NCBI GenBank assembly: GCA_904501815.1
Contig: CAJGCN010000063.1
Location: forward strand, 1-7,788
Direction: 5' to 3'
Source: an uncultured Clostridia bacterium
Lineage (GTDB): Bacteria; Bacillota; Clostridia; Christensenellales; Borkfalkiaceae
Length of the DNA stretch: 7,788 nt
This document shows positions 1-6,484 of the stretch, in pieces. Under the pieces are notes generated by a model that saw nothing but the letters and a program-made list of their open reading frames with translations, did no database searches and had not been told where the DNA came from. Both the position numbers and the translations under genes were made by a program. Position 1 is the stretch's first letter. Every line of letters starts with the position of its first letter.

Positions 1-1185
1 GAATATCAATGTTCGGCAATTTCGCCTGCGCTCAGAAAATTACTTATGCAAAAGAACGAATTCGAGCGTGGCGGGGAAGATACGAGAGCTGAGTATTCCG
101 CGCTCTACGAAGCGTTGAAACGTCGGGGAATGGAAACGGGTGAAGACCTTTTAAAACGCCGTGAAGCCACGCAATATATCGAGCGTGGGAAAGAACTGTT
201 TTTCCGCGACGGAAAAATTTCGCCTACCGCGCTTGAAAATTATTTCGTATGTCCGTTTAAAAATTTCGTCACGCGCGGGTTAAAACTCAAAGAACGGGAC
301 GAAACGGCGGTAATGGCGTTTGACAGCGGGAATTTTATCCACGAGCTTTTGGAAGAAACTTCGGTGCGAACGGACGAATTCGCTACGGAAGACGAGCTTC
401 GCGAGTTCGCGAAAAAACGGGGCGCTGAGATTGCGGAAAAAACCGTGTATTCAGCGGGAAAAGATACGGGCGCAGGTCGCTATGCGGCTCAAAAATTATT
501 AGCGGAAGGCGTCGAAGCGGCGGCTGCAGTATATCGACAAATCAAAGGCTCTTCGTTCGTGGTGGACGCGGTGGAAAAAGGGGTGGAAACGGAAGAAATC
601 GTGGGAAAAGTCGACCGCGTGGACGTTTCCGATCAGTTCGTGCGTATCGTTGATTATAAAACGGGCGCAATCGACGATTCGCCAACGTCGTATTATACGG
701 GCAGAAAAATGCAAATGCAGTTATATATGTCTGCCGTGAAAGGCGAAAAAACTCCTGCGGGCGTGTTCTATTTCCCCGCTTCGGTGAGCTACGCCGAAAG
801 TGCGGAGAACAGGTTTCAAATGAAGGGATTTTTAAACGGTAGCAAAGAAGCTCTTTTATGCGGAGATAAAAATTTAACGGAAGAAAAAAAGAGTGAATTT
901 TTTGCCGCGTCCTTAAAAAATAGCGCAAACGCTAAAAAAATTATGGACGAAGCGCAATTTTGCGATTTTATCGACTACGCCGTTTTAGAAGCAAGGCAGG
1001 GCAGAAAAGAGATTGAAGAAGGCTTTATCGCGCCGTCCCCCTACGAAGGAAGTTGCGAATATTGCAAATTCGGCGGTATGTGCGGGTTTAACCGCGACGT
1101 TTTAAAAACGCGTAAAGAAAGTGAAATTTCGCCCGTTGCGATTGCGGAAATCGTCAGAAAACAAAAAGAAGGAGAAAAGGAGTAA
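1..1185 (+). CDS. addB: AddB, ATP-dependent helicase/nuclease subunit B (3' part only)
   Basis: This is the C-terminal part, about 394 codons, of AddB, one subunit of the AddAB helicase-nuclease that resects double-strand DNA ends for RecA-dependent repair. The frame is open from base 1, so the true start lies outside the window; the ATG at 46 is internal. What remains is the RecB-family nuclease domain and the iron-sulphur cluster. I see the first cluster cysteine in ENYFVCPFKNF (codon 250-252), a histidine in FIHELLEE (340-342), the nuclease aspartate in GKVDRVD (613-615), the core IVDYKTG (DYK at 652-660), and C-x2-C-x5-C (cysteines at 1054, 1063 and 1081). This cysteine layout matches the four iron-sulphur ligands known in AddB. 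In characterised AddAB, the AddB nuclease cuts the 5'-ended strand, and the inactive helicase region (not visible here) recognises Chi. Its TAA overlaps the addA start, so the two genes are co-transcribed and probably translationally coupled. Confidence 0.95.
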   Translation, partial: EYQCSAISPALRKLLMQKNEFERGGEDTRAEYSALYEALKRRGMETGEDLLKRREATQYIERGKELFFRDGKISPTALENYFVCPFKNFVTRGLKLKERDETAVMAFDSGNFIHELLEETSVRTDEFATEDELREFAKKRGAEIAEKTVYSAGKDTGAGRYAAQKLLAEGVEAAAAVYRQIKGSSFVVDAVEKGVETEEIVGKVDRVDVSDQFVRIVDYKTGAIDDSPTSYYTGRKMQMQLYMSAVKGEKTPAGVFYFPASVSYAESAENRFQMKGFLNGSKEALLCGDKNLTEEKKSEFFAASLKNSANAKKIMDEAQFCDFIDYAVLEARQGRKEIEEGFIAPSPYEGSCEYCKFGGMCGFNRDVLKTRKESEISPVAIAEIVRKQKEGEKE

Positions 1186-4100
1186 TGGCAACGTTTACCA
1201 GCGAACAGCTCGCCGCGATTGAAGCGCGGGGGAAAACGATCGTTTCCGCTTCGGCGGGAAGCGGAAAAACGACGGTAATGATCGAAAAAATTATTCGGTT
1301 AATCAAGTCCGGCGTAGACGTTTCCGAGATTTTGGCGGTCACCTACACGAACAAAGCCGCTGCGCAGATGAAAGAGAAGCTGAAAAAAGAACTTATAAAA
1401 TCTATTAACGCGGGCGAAGGAAACGCAAAAGAACGGGTAAGGCTGAAAAAACAGCTTTCCGAAGTTTCGGGCGCGGATATTTCCACGATACATTCCTTTT
1501 GTTCTAATTTAATTCGCGCACACTTTTTCACGGCGGGCGTAGATAGTGGGTTCTCCGTGATAATGGAAGACGATGCCGAAGGAAAAGCCTTAAAAAATAA
1601 AGCGCTCGATCTGCTCTTTGAAGAAGCTTACGAAAGTGAAGAACCTGATTTTTCCTTGCTTTTATCGGTGTTTTTCCGCAATAAAAAAGATAACGAGCTT
1701 CGAAAAATATTAGACGGATTGTATACGAAGCTTAGAAACCGCGCCGATTATATTTCTTTTATTAAACAAGGGAAAACGGCGTATACGGCTGAAAATTTTG
1801 AAGAAATTTCTAAGCGGTTATTTTTTGCCGTACAGGAAAAGTGCCGTTATTATCTTTCCAAACTTAGGGAAGAAAAAGAATATTTTATTTCTTTCGACGG
1901 GGAACAAACGCAAAAAAACGGCAAACCGCGCGCGTCGCTTCTTTTATGTGAAAGTATCGAAAAATTTTTAACCGAAGTAATCCATGCAAACGATTATTTT
2001 TCCGCAAGCTTGATTGCCCGTCCCGTCTTTCCGAGTAAAGAGCGGGCGAGAGCGGAAGACGGGCTTGAACGCCGAAAGCGCGTAGAACGGCTTGCCTTTT
2101 TAAAATCTCGCGTGGAAGGCATTTATAAAGAAGATCTTCGCATGAAAGAAAAGTCCGAAGAACTCGAAGCGTTTTTGCGCTCGGGTGAGATCGCCGTTGC
2201 GCTTGGAAAATATCTATTGCTTTTAGACGAAAAATACGGCGAATTGAAACAGGCGAAAGGGGTGCTCGATTGCGCCGATTTAGAGCATTACACTTTAAAA
2301 TTGCTTGCCGAGCCGTCTATTCGCGAAGAAGTACGGGCGAAATATCACTACGTGTTTATCGACGAATATCAAGACGTAAATCCCGTCCAAGAGCAAATTT
2401 TATCCGCCGTTACGGGCGAAGAAGTGTTTATGGTCGGGGACGTAAAACAGTCTATTTACGGCTTTCGTGGCAGTAAATCCAAGTTCTTTATGGAAAAACA
2501 AAAACTTTTTGAAACCGACGAAAAAGCGAATGCGCTGTTTTTATCGAATAATTTCCGCAGTTCGGATGCTGTTTTACAAGCGGTCAACGAGCAGTTTTCA
2601 CTCGCTATGACGCCTGATAACGAATCGGTGGACTACGCGCACGGTTCGGTGATGGAGCGTGGCGGTTTATACGCGCCCCAAAGCGGTAGAGTACGAGTGT
2701 ATTTTTCCGCGCTCGAAGAAGAAGCGGAAGAAGAAAAACCCGTGCGCACGGTCTATTCCGTCAAGGCGAACGCTGGGAAAAAACAAAAGAAAGCAAGCGC
2801 GTCTGCAAGGTTGATTAAAAGAATTATCGACGGGGAACGTCGTTCGAAATTTTTCGATGCGGAACGTGGGGAATACCGTTTAGTCGAGTATTCTGATATT
2901 GCAATTTTATCCCGTAAGAAAAAAGGGCGTATCTCGGAAGTAGTCGACGCGTTGACGGCGGAAGGCGTACCCGTTTCGGCTGTGGCGAGTGTGAATATAT
3001 GTCAATATCCCGAAATAAAAACGCTGATTGATATTTTGAGTTTGCTCGATAACCAAGAGCAGGATATTCCGCTTTGCAGCGCGCTTTTAGCAATCGGAGA
3101 AATCACGGCGGACGAGCTTGCGGAAATTCGTTTGTTCGGGGAAAATAAAAGCCTTCCTTTCCGTCGTTTAGCGGAAAAATATCGGGAAGAAAAAACCGAT
3201 TTTATTGCGTATAAGCTGAAAAAATTCTATGCGTATTTCCAAGAACTTAAACGCTACGCAACCGTGTCGGATGCCGGTAGCGTGCTTGCGAAAATTATCG
3301 CGGAAACGAAACTTGAAGCTTCTCTTTTGGCGAAAGAAAACGGCGCGGGTTGTTTAAAGCGTATACACCGATTTTTAGAAGAAGCTATCGCTGGTGATTC
3401 GTTGTCCGTACGAGAATTTTTGGAACGGTTAAAAGATTTAGAGTATAGCGTGGAGTATTGTGAAAACGGTGGGGAGAACGCTGTGCGCGTATTGACCATG
3501 CACGCTTCTAAGGGTTTGGAATATCCTATCGTAATCGTCGATAATTTAAGCGAAAACTTTCGCGGTGGCGACCGTTTAGCGGTGTTCGTGGAAGATACTT
3601 TCGGTCTTGCGCCAAAGGCGTATAACGTGGAAAACGCAACCTATTCGGATACTTTATTGCGTAGGCTTTGCGAGATTGAAAAAGAACGCGCGGAACTTGC
3701 CGACGAATTGAATTTATACTACGTTGCTCTTACGCGTGCGAAATACGGATTGCACGCCGTATTCGAAAAGCCTTTGCCTTTGCCCGACGTTCGCTATGCG
3801 AAATCCTTTGCTGATTTTACCGATTTTTCCGTTTGGGAGAAATATATCGTAGACGAAAAAATCCCCGATTTACCTTATCAAGAGCGTACGATAACAGTAC
3901 AGCCCGACGAAGAAAAAACGCGTAAATTTGAACGCGCGCTCGATTGGCGGTATTCTTACGCGGGCTACGAAAATCTACCCGTAAAACGCACGGCGACGGA
4001 GTTATTAGAAACGGGGGTAGAGTTTGCCCGTCGCGGAGCTAACGAAAAGCCTTTTTTAAACGGGTTAGCGTTGGATTTTGGCGGAGTGGAAAATAATACG

Positions 4101-4724
4101 GCGGAAGAAATCGAACGGGAAGAACAAACGCCGTCTATTTCACAAAAAGAAACGAGAGAAGAAAAAATAAAAACGGGCGTAGCCTATCACGCGTTTTTGG
4201 AAGAATTCGATTTTTCTTGTCTTTTGGACGGGGCAGGTACGAGAATACCTAATACCTTACTTGCCGAAAGAGTGGAAAAGGCTTATGAAAAATTTATTTG
4301 CTCCAAACGCTTGTCGGAAGAAGAAAACGCTCTTTTACAAAAAGATAAGCTCGTGGAAATTTTGTCTAATCCCGTATTTTTTGCGCTTGGAAACGCAACG
4401 CTTTTGCGTGAACAGCAATTTATCGCGAATTTATCCGTGCAAGAAGTGTTATCGCTTACAGGCAGGACTGAAAACGACGGAAAGGATAGCGACGAGTTCG
4501 TTCTCTTTCAAGGCGCAATCGACCTTCTCGCCGTGCAAAAAGACGGCGCGCGGGTAATTGATTATAAATATTCTTCGCAGGGCGCGGAATACTTAAAAGA
4601 ACACTACGCTCTACAGCTTGCGCTCTATCGGAAAGTAGTTGCAAAAATTCTTAAACTGCCAATAGAAAAAGTCCGCGCGACGATTGTTAATATACGGCGC
4701 GGGTTCGAAGTGGAATTATTCTAA
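1185..4724 (+). CDS. addA: AddA, ATP-dependent helicase/nuclease subunit A
   Basis: This complete 1179-residue protein is the motor subunit of AddAB: a superfamily 1A (UvrD/RecB-like) 3'-5' helicase with a C-terminal RecB-type nuclease, which in the family cuts the 3'-ended strand. Motifs appear in the expected order: Q8 of the Q motif; Walker A ASAGSGKTT (K28); motif Ia VTYTNKAAAQM; Walker B FIDEYQD (D393, E394); motif III GDVKQSIYGFRG (418-429); motif IV NNFRSS (455-460); motif V TMHASKGLEY (from about 771); motif VI YYVALTRAK (845-853). The nuclease domain has H1002 in GVAYHAFLEE, D1113 in GAIDLL, and D1126 and K1128 in VIDYKYS. All key residues are present, so both activities should be intact. 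It is slightly shorter than B. subtilis AddA (about 1230). The start is fixed by the TAATG overlap with addB and by the purine-rich GGAG at 1171-1174, with a second copy at 1179-1182. I see no truncation or frameshift. Confidence 0.97.
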   Translation: MATFTSEQLAAIEARGKTIVSASAGSGKTTVMIEKIIRLIKSGVDVSEILAVTYTNKAAAQMKEKLKKELIKSINAGEGNAKERVRLKKQLSEVSGADISTIHSFCSNLIRAHFFTAGVDSGFSVIMEDDAEGKALKNKALDLLFEEAYESEEPDFSLLLSVFFRNKKDNELRKILDGLYTKLRNRADYISFIKQGKTAYTAENFEEISKRLFFAVQEKCRYYLSKLREEKEYFISFDGEQTQKNGKPRASLLLCESIEKFLTEVIHANDYFSASLIARPVFPSKERARAEDGLERRKRVERLAFLKSRVEGIYKEDLRMKEKSEELEAFLRSGEIAVALGKYLLLLDEKYGELKQAKGVLDCADLEHYTLKLLAEPSIREEVRAKYHYVFIDEYQDVNPVQEQILSAVTGEEVFMVGDVKQSIYGFRGSKSKFFMEKQKLFETDEKANALFLSNNFRSSDAVLQAVNEQFSLAMTPDNESVDYAHGSVMERGGLYAPQSGRVRVYFSALEEEAEEEKPVRTVYSVKANAGKKQKKASASARLIKRIIDGERRSKFFDAERGEYRLVEYSDIAILSRKKKGRISEVVDALTAEGVPVSAVASVNICQYPEIKTLIDILSLLDNQEQDIPLCSALLAIGEITADELAEIRLFGENKSLPFRRLAEKYREEKTDFIAYKLKKFYAYFQELKRYATVSDAGSVLAKIIAETKLEASLLAKENGAGCLKRIHRFLEEAIAGDSLSVREFLERLKDLEYSVEYCENGGENAVRVLTMHASKGLEYPIVIVDNLSENFRGGDRLAVFVEDTFGLAPKAYNVENATYSDTLLRRLCEIEKERAELADELNLYYVALTRAKYGLHAVFEKPLPLPDVRYAKSFADFTDFSVWEKYIVDEKIPDLPYQERTITVQPDEEKTRKFERALDWRYSYAGYENLPVKRTATELLETGVEFARRGANEKPFLNGLALDFGGVENNTAEEIEREEQTPSISQKETREEKIKTGVAYHAFLEEFDFSCLLDGAGTRIPNTLLAERVEKAYEKFICSKRLSEEENALLQKDKLVEILSNPVFFALGNATLLREQQFIANLSVQEVLSLTGRTENDGKDSDEFVLFQGAIDLLAVQKDGARVIDYKYSSQGAEYLKEHYALQLALYRKVVAKILKLPIEKVRATIVNIRRGFEVELF

Positions 4725-4765
4725 AAATTCGTCAAAAATAGCGAAAAGTCGACGACATCATTCAA

Positions 4766-4812
4766 AAAACAGCCTACCGATAGGGAATAATTGAACAATC
4801 GGAGGCTGTTTT
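4766..4812 (+). terminator. Hairpin after addA: probable terminator that also masks the next gene's Shine-Dalgarno
   Basis: Arms AAAACAGCCT (4766-4775) and CCGAT (4777-4781) pair with ATCGG (4798-4802) and AGGCTGTTTT (4803-4812). This gives 15 base pairs with one bulged A at 4776 and a 16-nt loop (4782-4797). The A-rich 5' foot and the T-tract after a GC-containing stem resemble an intrinsic terminator for addA. The T-tract is only four bases long and runs straight into the ATG at 4813. The 3' arm includes the GGAGG ribosome binding site of the downstream gene. Termination, translational masking or both are possible; the sequence alone does not decide. Confidence 0.65.
4801..4805 (+). promoter_or_regulatory. 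Ribosome binding site GGAGG located inside a hairpin arm
   Basis: GGAGG sits 7 nt upstream of the ATG at 4813, which is good spacing, and it decides that start. It is unusual because every base of it is paired in the stem described at 4766-4812, so an intact hairpin would block ribosome access. No convincing promoter is visible between addA and this gene. Confidence 0.7.
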
Positions 4813-5412
4813 ATGTTGTATTTGGTGATTTCGCTTAGCGTATTGTTTTTGCTTGCCATACCGTTTGGCAGAACCTTTTTCTTATTATCTGCCCTTTCGC
4901 TCGGCGGAGCGTGGGTTTCCGCTCTTGCGCAACACCAAGAGCTTGCCTTGCACGAATACGTAGAGTTTTGCGCTACCTTTTTAGAGTTTTCCGTAGGGTT
5001 TTACGCTATTTTAAGCATTATTGCTTTTCTCAAAAAAAGGCGTGAAAAGCGCAGGAAAGAGCGGGAAGAAATCTGCCGTCGGGCTGTTTATATGCTACCC
5101 GATAGAGAAAATACTTTTTTGCGCGAGCGTTTGCAAACGGGGCTTCGTGTGGAAGAAGGGGAAGAAACCGAAAGAATGAACGTGGCGGAAGAATATAAAG
5201 AAATTAAACTCGACTACGTTCAAAAAATGGTGGCGAGATTGAAATCAACTCCGCTTTCCGCTTCCGATAGATTAGAAACGGAAAGTCTATCCAGATTAGT
5301 CAATTTATATTCGGTCAGTGAAAATTTATCCGTTTCCGATTTGCGTTCGTTAAACGAATGTATGCTCAAACTTTTAAAGCTTTCCGCAAAATATTCCATC
5401 GATTGCGCTTAA
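4813..5412 (+). CDS. Membrane protein of unknown function with a basic, helical cytoplasmic tail
   Basis: This 199-residue protein is one I do not recognise. The N-terminal third is hydrophobic, with likely membrane segments at residues about 1-18, 21-39 and 52-73. The first two may form a hairpin around the short polar break FGRT. A strongly basic stretch follows (KKRREKRRKER, about 74-84), which by the positive-inside rule puts the rest in the cytoplasm. Residues about 80-150 are rich in Glu, Lys and Arg with heptad-like spacing and may form a coiled coil. The end (about 155-199) is helical with many Leu and Ser and no enzyme motif. The start is set by GGAGG at 4801-4805. It follows addA in the same direction after 88 bp, but the hairpin between them makes co-transcription uncertain. 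Its stop codon overlaps that of the convergent PRC-barrel gene. A scaffold or regulatory membrane role is possible but unsupported. Confidence 0.8.
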   Translation: MLYLVISLSVLFLLAIPFGRTFFLLSALSLGGAWVSALAQHQELALHEYVEFCATFLEFSVGFYAILSIIAFLKKRREKRRKEREEICRRAVYMLPDRENTFLRERLQTGLRVEEGEETERMNVAEEYKEIKLDYVQKMVARLKSTPLSASDRLETESLSRLVNLYSVSENLSVSDLRSLNECMLKLLKLSAKYSIDCA

Positions 5413-5984
5413 AGCACGTTTTGGTTAAAAGGCGGTAAAGAAAGGGTAAGCGAAATGAGTTTTTCACTTTGAATAGCCGTTTTTAAAACGGCACGGGTGA
5501 CGACGGGCGAGTTTTGCCCGTTTTTGTTTAAATATTCTAAAACGGGGCTGGCAGGTATGCGTTGACCGATAGGATAAGTGGGGGTTTTTTTCAAAATAAG
5601 CGCGTCTGAAACGGCGGAAAGCGCGCTTGCGGGGTATCTTTTACCACCGCTTATGAAAAGATAAGTTGCAATGAAACCGTCAAGCTGTAAGTCGGAAAAA
5701 TAGCCGAGATATTCTCCTTGTTCGGTGTAGACGGGACGGTTTAAAAAAACGCGGGCGCAGTTTTTAGGGAGTACGGTCTTGATGCGTTTTAAATAAACGC
5801 CGTCTTCTATCTTTTGTACGTTAGCAATGCTCACGCAAAATTCGGTGTTAGCAGGTTTTTCAGCCGTTTTACAAAGTAAATATTTGACCGTGCGTGTGGA
5901 CAAGGAAAGACATATTCCGCATAAAGTACCCCTTACGAGATTACCGCAATAAACGGGTTTGCCGATTATTTCGCTCAGTAGCAT
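5409..5984 (-). CDS. PRC-barrel domain protein, probably two PRC-like halves
   Basis: This 191-residue soluble protein has no signal peptide or membrane segment. Residues about 78-133 match the PRC-barrel pattern: LNRPVYTEQGEYLGYFSDLQLDG, with the usual start 'x-x-P-V-Y-x-x-x-G-x-x-L-G', followed by beta strands. The N-terminal part also begins like a PRC half (LLSEIIGKPVYCG, then a GTLCGICLSL strand), so a tandem arrangement is likely. PRC barrels are small beta folds that occur in photosynthetic reaction-centre H subunits, RimM and the sporulation-linked YlmC/YmxH proteins, and they usually mediate binding. The specific role here is unknown. The first half contains six cysteines (13, 22, 25, 38, 50 and 76), which is unusual for such a domain. 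AAGGAG (5991-5996, minus strand) lies 6 nt before the ATG and supports the start. Upstream, TATACT (6022-6017, minus strand) could be a -10 element, but no good -35 accompanies it. The gene converges on the 4813-5412 gene, with the stops sharing TTAA. Confidence 0.85.
   Translation of the reverse strand: MLLSEIIGKPVYCGNLVRGTLCGICLSLSTRTVKYLLCKTAEKPANTEFCVSIANVQKIEDGVYLKRIKTVLPKNCARVFLNRPVYTEQGEYLGYFSDLQLDGFIATYLFISGGKRYPASALSAVSDALILKKTPTYPIGQRIPASPVLEYLNKNGQNSPVVTRAVLKTAIQSEKLISLTLSLPPFNQNVL
5503..5525 (+). terminator. Candidate intrinsic terminator for the 4813-5412 gene, inside the opposing gene
   Basis: ACGGGC (5503-5508) pairs perfectly with GCCCGT (5516-5521) around a 7-nt loop, and the stem runs into a T-tract (5521-5525) on the plus strand. 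It lies about 90 bp past the stop of the plus-strand membrane protein gene, within the coding region of the convergent gene. A second inverted repeat, GCCGTTTT-T-AAAACGGC (5476-5492), lies just before it. The stem is short, and both repeats also encode residues of the minus-strand protein, so chance is possible. Confidence 0.4.
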
Positions 5985-6117
5985 AAAATTCTCCTTGAAT
6001 TTAGTAAACTATAAAGAGTATAATAAATACTGTTTGACGAAAAAAGAGAGTGCTTGGAGAAATTTAGCGTATTTGCAAAAAACTTTTAAAAAGTTTGTAT
6101 AAAGATAGGTAAAACGC

Positions 6118-6146
6118 TTGCCAAAAGCGAAAAAGTTTGATAAAAT
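6118..6146 (+). promoter_or_regulatory. Sigma-A-type promoter of tRNA-Gln
   Basis: TTGCCA (6118-6123; five of six consensus bases) and TAAAAT (6141-6146; five of six) are separated by exactly 17 bp. The predicted start of transcription, around 6153, lies about 17 nt before the mature 5' end of the tRNA. That fits a monocistronic tRNA unit closed by the terminator at 6245-6278. Confidence 0.75.
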
Positions 6147-6169
6147 AACGCCAGTAAGAACAAAAATAT

Positions 6170-6244
6170 TGGGGATTCGCCAAGCGGTAAGGCAACGGAC
6201 TCTGACTCCGTCATTCGGGTGTTCGAATCACTTATCCCCAGCCA
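6170..6244 (+). tRNA. tRNA-Gln, anticodon CTG
   Basis: A full cloverleaf can be drawn. The acceptor stem TGGGGAT (6170-6176) pairs with ATCCCCA (6234-6240). The D arm is GCC/GGC around AAGCGGTAA. The anticodon arm is ACGGA/TCCGT around the loop CTCTGAC, with anticodon CTG at 6202-6204 reading CAG (Gln). The variable region is CATTC. The T arm GGGTG/CACTT surrounds TTCGAAT and includes two G-U pairs. The discriminator is G6241 and CCA is encoded (6242-6244). The weak-looking U1-A72 end and the sequence CCAAGCGGTAAGGCAACGGA are typical of bacterial tRNA-Gln. CTG is the isoacceptor specific for CAG; the TTG form should be elsewhere in the genome. In most Clostridia it would be charged indirectly, through Glu-tRNA-Gln and GatCAB. 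Confidence 0.97.
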
Positions 6245-6278
6245 AAAAAATCGACAAGTTGAAACTTGTCGATTTTTT
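6245..6278 (+). terminator. Intrinsic terminator of tRNA-Gln
   Basis: TCGACAAGT (6251-6259) pairs perfectly with ACTTGTCGA (6264-6272) around the tetraloop TGAA. A run of A precedes the stem and six T follow it (6273-6278), so the stem can extend with A-U pairs. It begins directly after the tRNA CCA, a textbook arrangement. The A and T runs also make it usable on the minus strand. Confidence 0.93.
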
Positions 6279-6313
6279 ATTTGCGCATTTTTGGTCAAAT
6301 CTTGGCGAAAAGC

Positions 6314-6342
6314 TTGACAAAGAGAAAGTATATTATTATAAT
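6314..6342 (+). promoter_or_regulatory. Exact consensus sigma-A promoter of the 6485 operon
   Basis: TTGACA (6314-6319) and TATAAT (6337-6342) match the consensus at all twelve bases with a 17-bp spacer. Transcription should begin near 6349, leaving a leader of roughly 135 nt before the ATG at 6485. A promoter this strong usually means either high constitutive expression or tight control by a repressor or attenuator. Confidence 0.88.
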
Positions 6343-6349
6343 GTATACT
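6327..6349. repeat. Inverted repeat over the -10 region, possible operator
   Basis: AGTATA (6327-6332) and TATACT (6344-6349) form a 6-bp inverted repeat with an 11-bp gap, centred on the -10 box and reaching the predicted start site. A further TATACT occurs at 6357-6362, 13 bp downstream of the second arm. The position suits a repressor site, but AT-rich promoter DNA gives such repeats by chance and no known operator consensus is matched. Confidence 0.25.
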
Positions 6350-6415
6350 GTATATTTATACTCGGTTAATGTGGGTTTTTGTAAACATTTTCAAAAAACG
6401 GGTAAAACTAAGAAA

Positions 6416-6466
6416 AAATCCGCCACGCGTGGCGTTTGTTTTATAAGAAACAAACGGAAAGGATTT
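6416..6466 (+). promoter_or_regulatory. Structured leader of the 6485 operon (possible attenuator)
   Basis: Three nested pairings fit end to end. The outer arms are AAATCC (6416-6421) and GGATTT (6461-6466). Within them is the perfect 14-bp palindrome CGCCACGCGTGGCG (6421-6434), followed by the hairpin CGTTTGTTT/AAACAAACG (6433-6441/6448-6456) with loop TATAAG. The palindrome hairpin is followed by TTTGTTTT (6435-6442), so it could act as a short premature terminator. The second hairpin would take up that T-tract. On the minus strand the same palindrome is followed by GATTTTTT, so a minus-strand terminator is another reading. No known riboswitch or T-box is recognised. Confidence 0.4.
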
Positions 6467-6472
6467 AATCGT

Positions 6473-6478
6473 AAGGAG
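6473..6478 (+). promoter_or_regulatory. Ribosome binding site deciding the 6485 start
   Basis: AAGGAG lies 6 nt before the ATG at 6485. The reading frame stays open upstream as far as an ATG at 6266, but those upstream codons cross the tRNA terminator and the promoter and have no comparable site. This therefore fixes the start at 6485. Confidence 0.85.
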
Positions 6479-6484
6479 AAAGCT

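Noticed and set aside
5476..5492. Near-perfect palindrome GCCGTTTT-T-AAAACGGC as a regulatory site or terminator.
   Set aside because: It lies within the coding sequence of the PRC gene, has no T-tract following it on either strand and only a 1-nt centre. It probably reflects codon choice.
6073..6103. TTGCAA and TATAAA as a second promoter upstream of the tRNA.
   Set aside because: The spacer is 19 bp and both boxes are weaker than those at 6118-6146. It may add minor transcription but cannot be supported.
6118..6369. An 83-codon plus-strand open frame covering the tRNA region.
   Set aside because: It coincides with the tRNA promoter, the tRNA-Gln and its terminator, and the translation has no protein character.
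6369..6446. A 25-codon open frame in the leader (MWVFVNIFKKRVKLRKNPPRV...), a possible leader peptide whose stop falls in the loop of the second hairpin.
   Set aside because: No Shine-Dalgarno sequence precedes its ATG and it has no run of one regulatory amino acid. Its position relative to the hairpins is interesting, but translation is not supported.
6266..6484. A possible 73-residue N-terminal extension of the 6485 gene, starting at an ATG at 6266.
   Set aside because: It would start within the tRNA terminator and cross the consensus promoter, it has no ribosome binding site, and its composition is not protein-like. The ATG at 6485 has AAGGAG at good spacing followed by a membrane helix.
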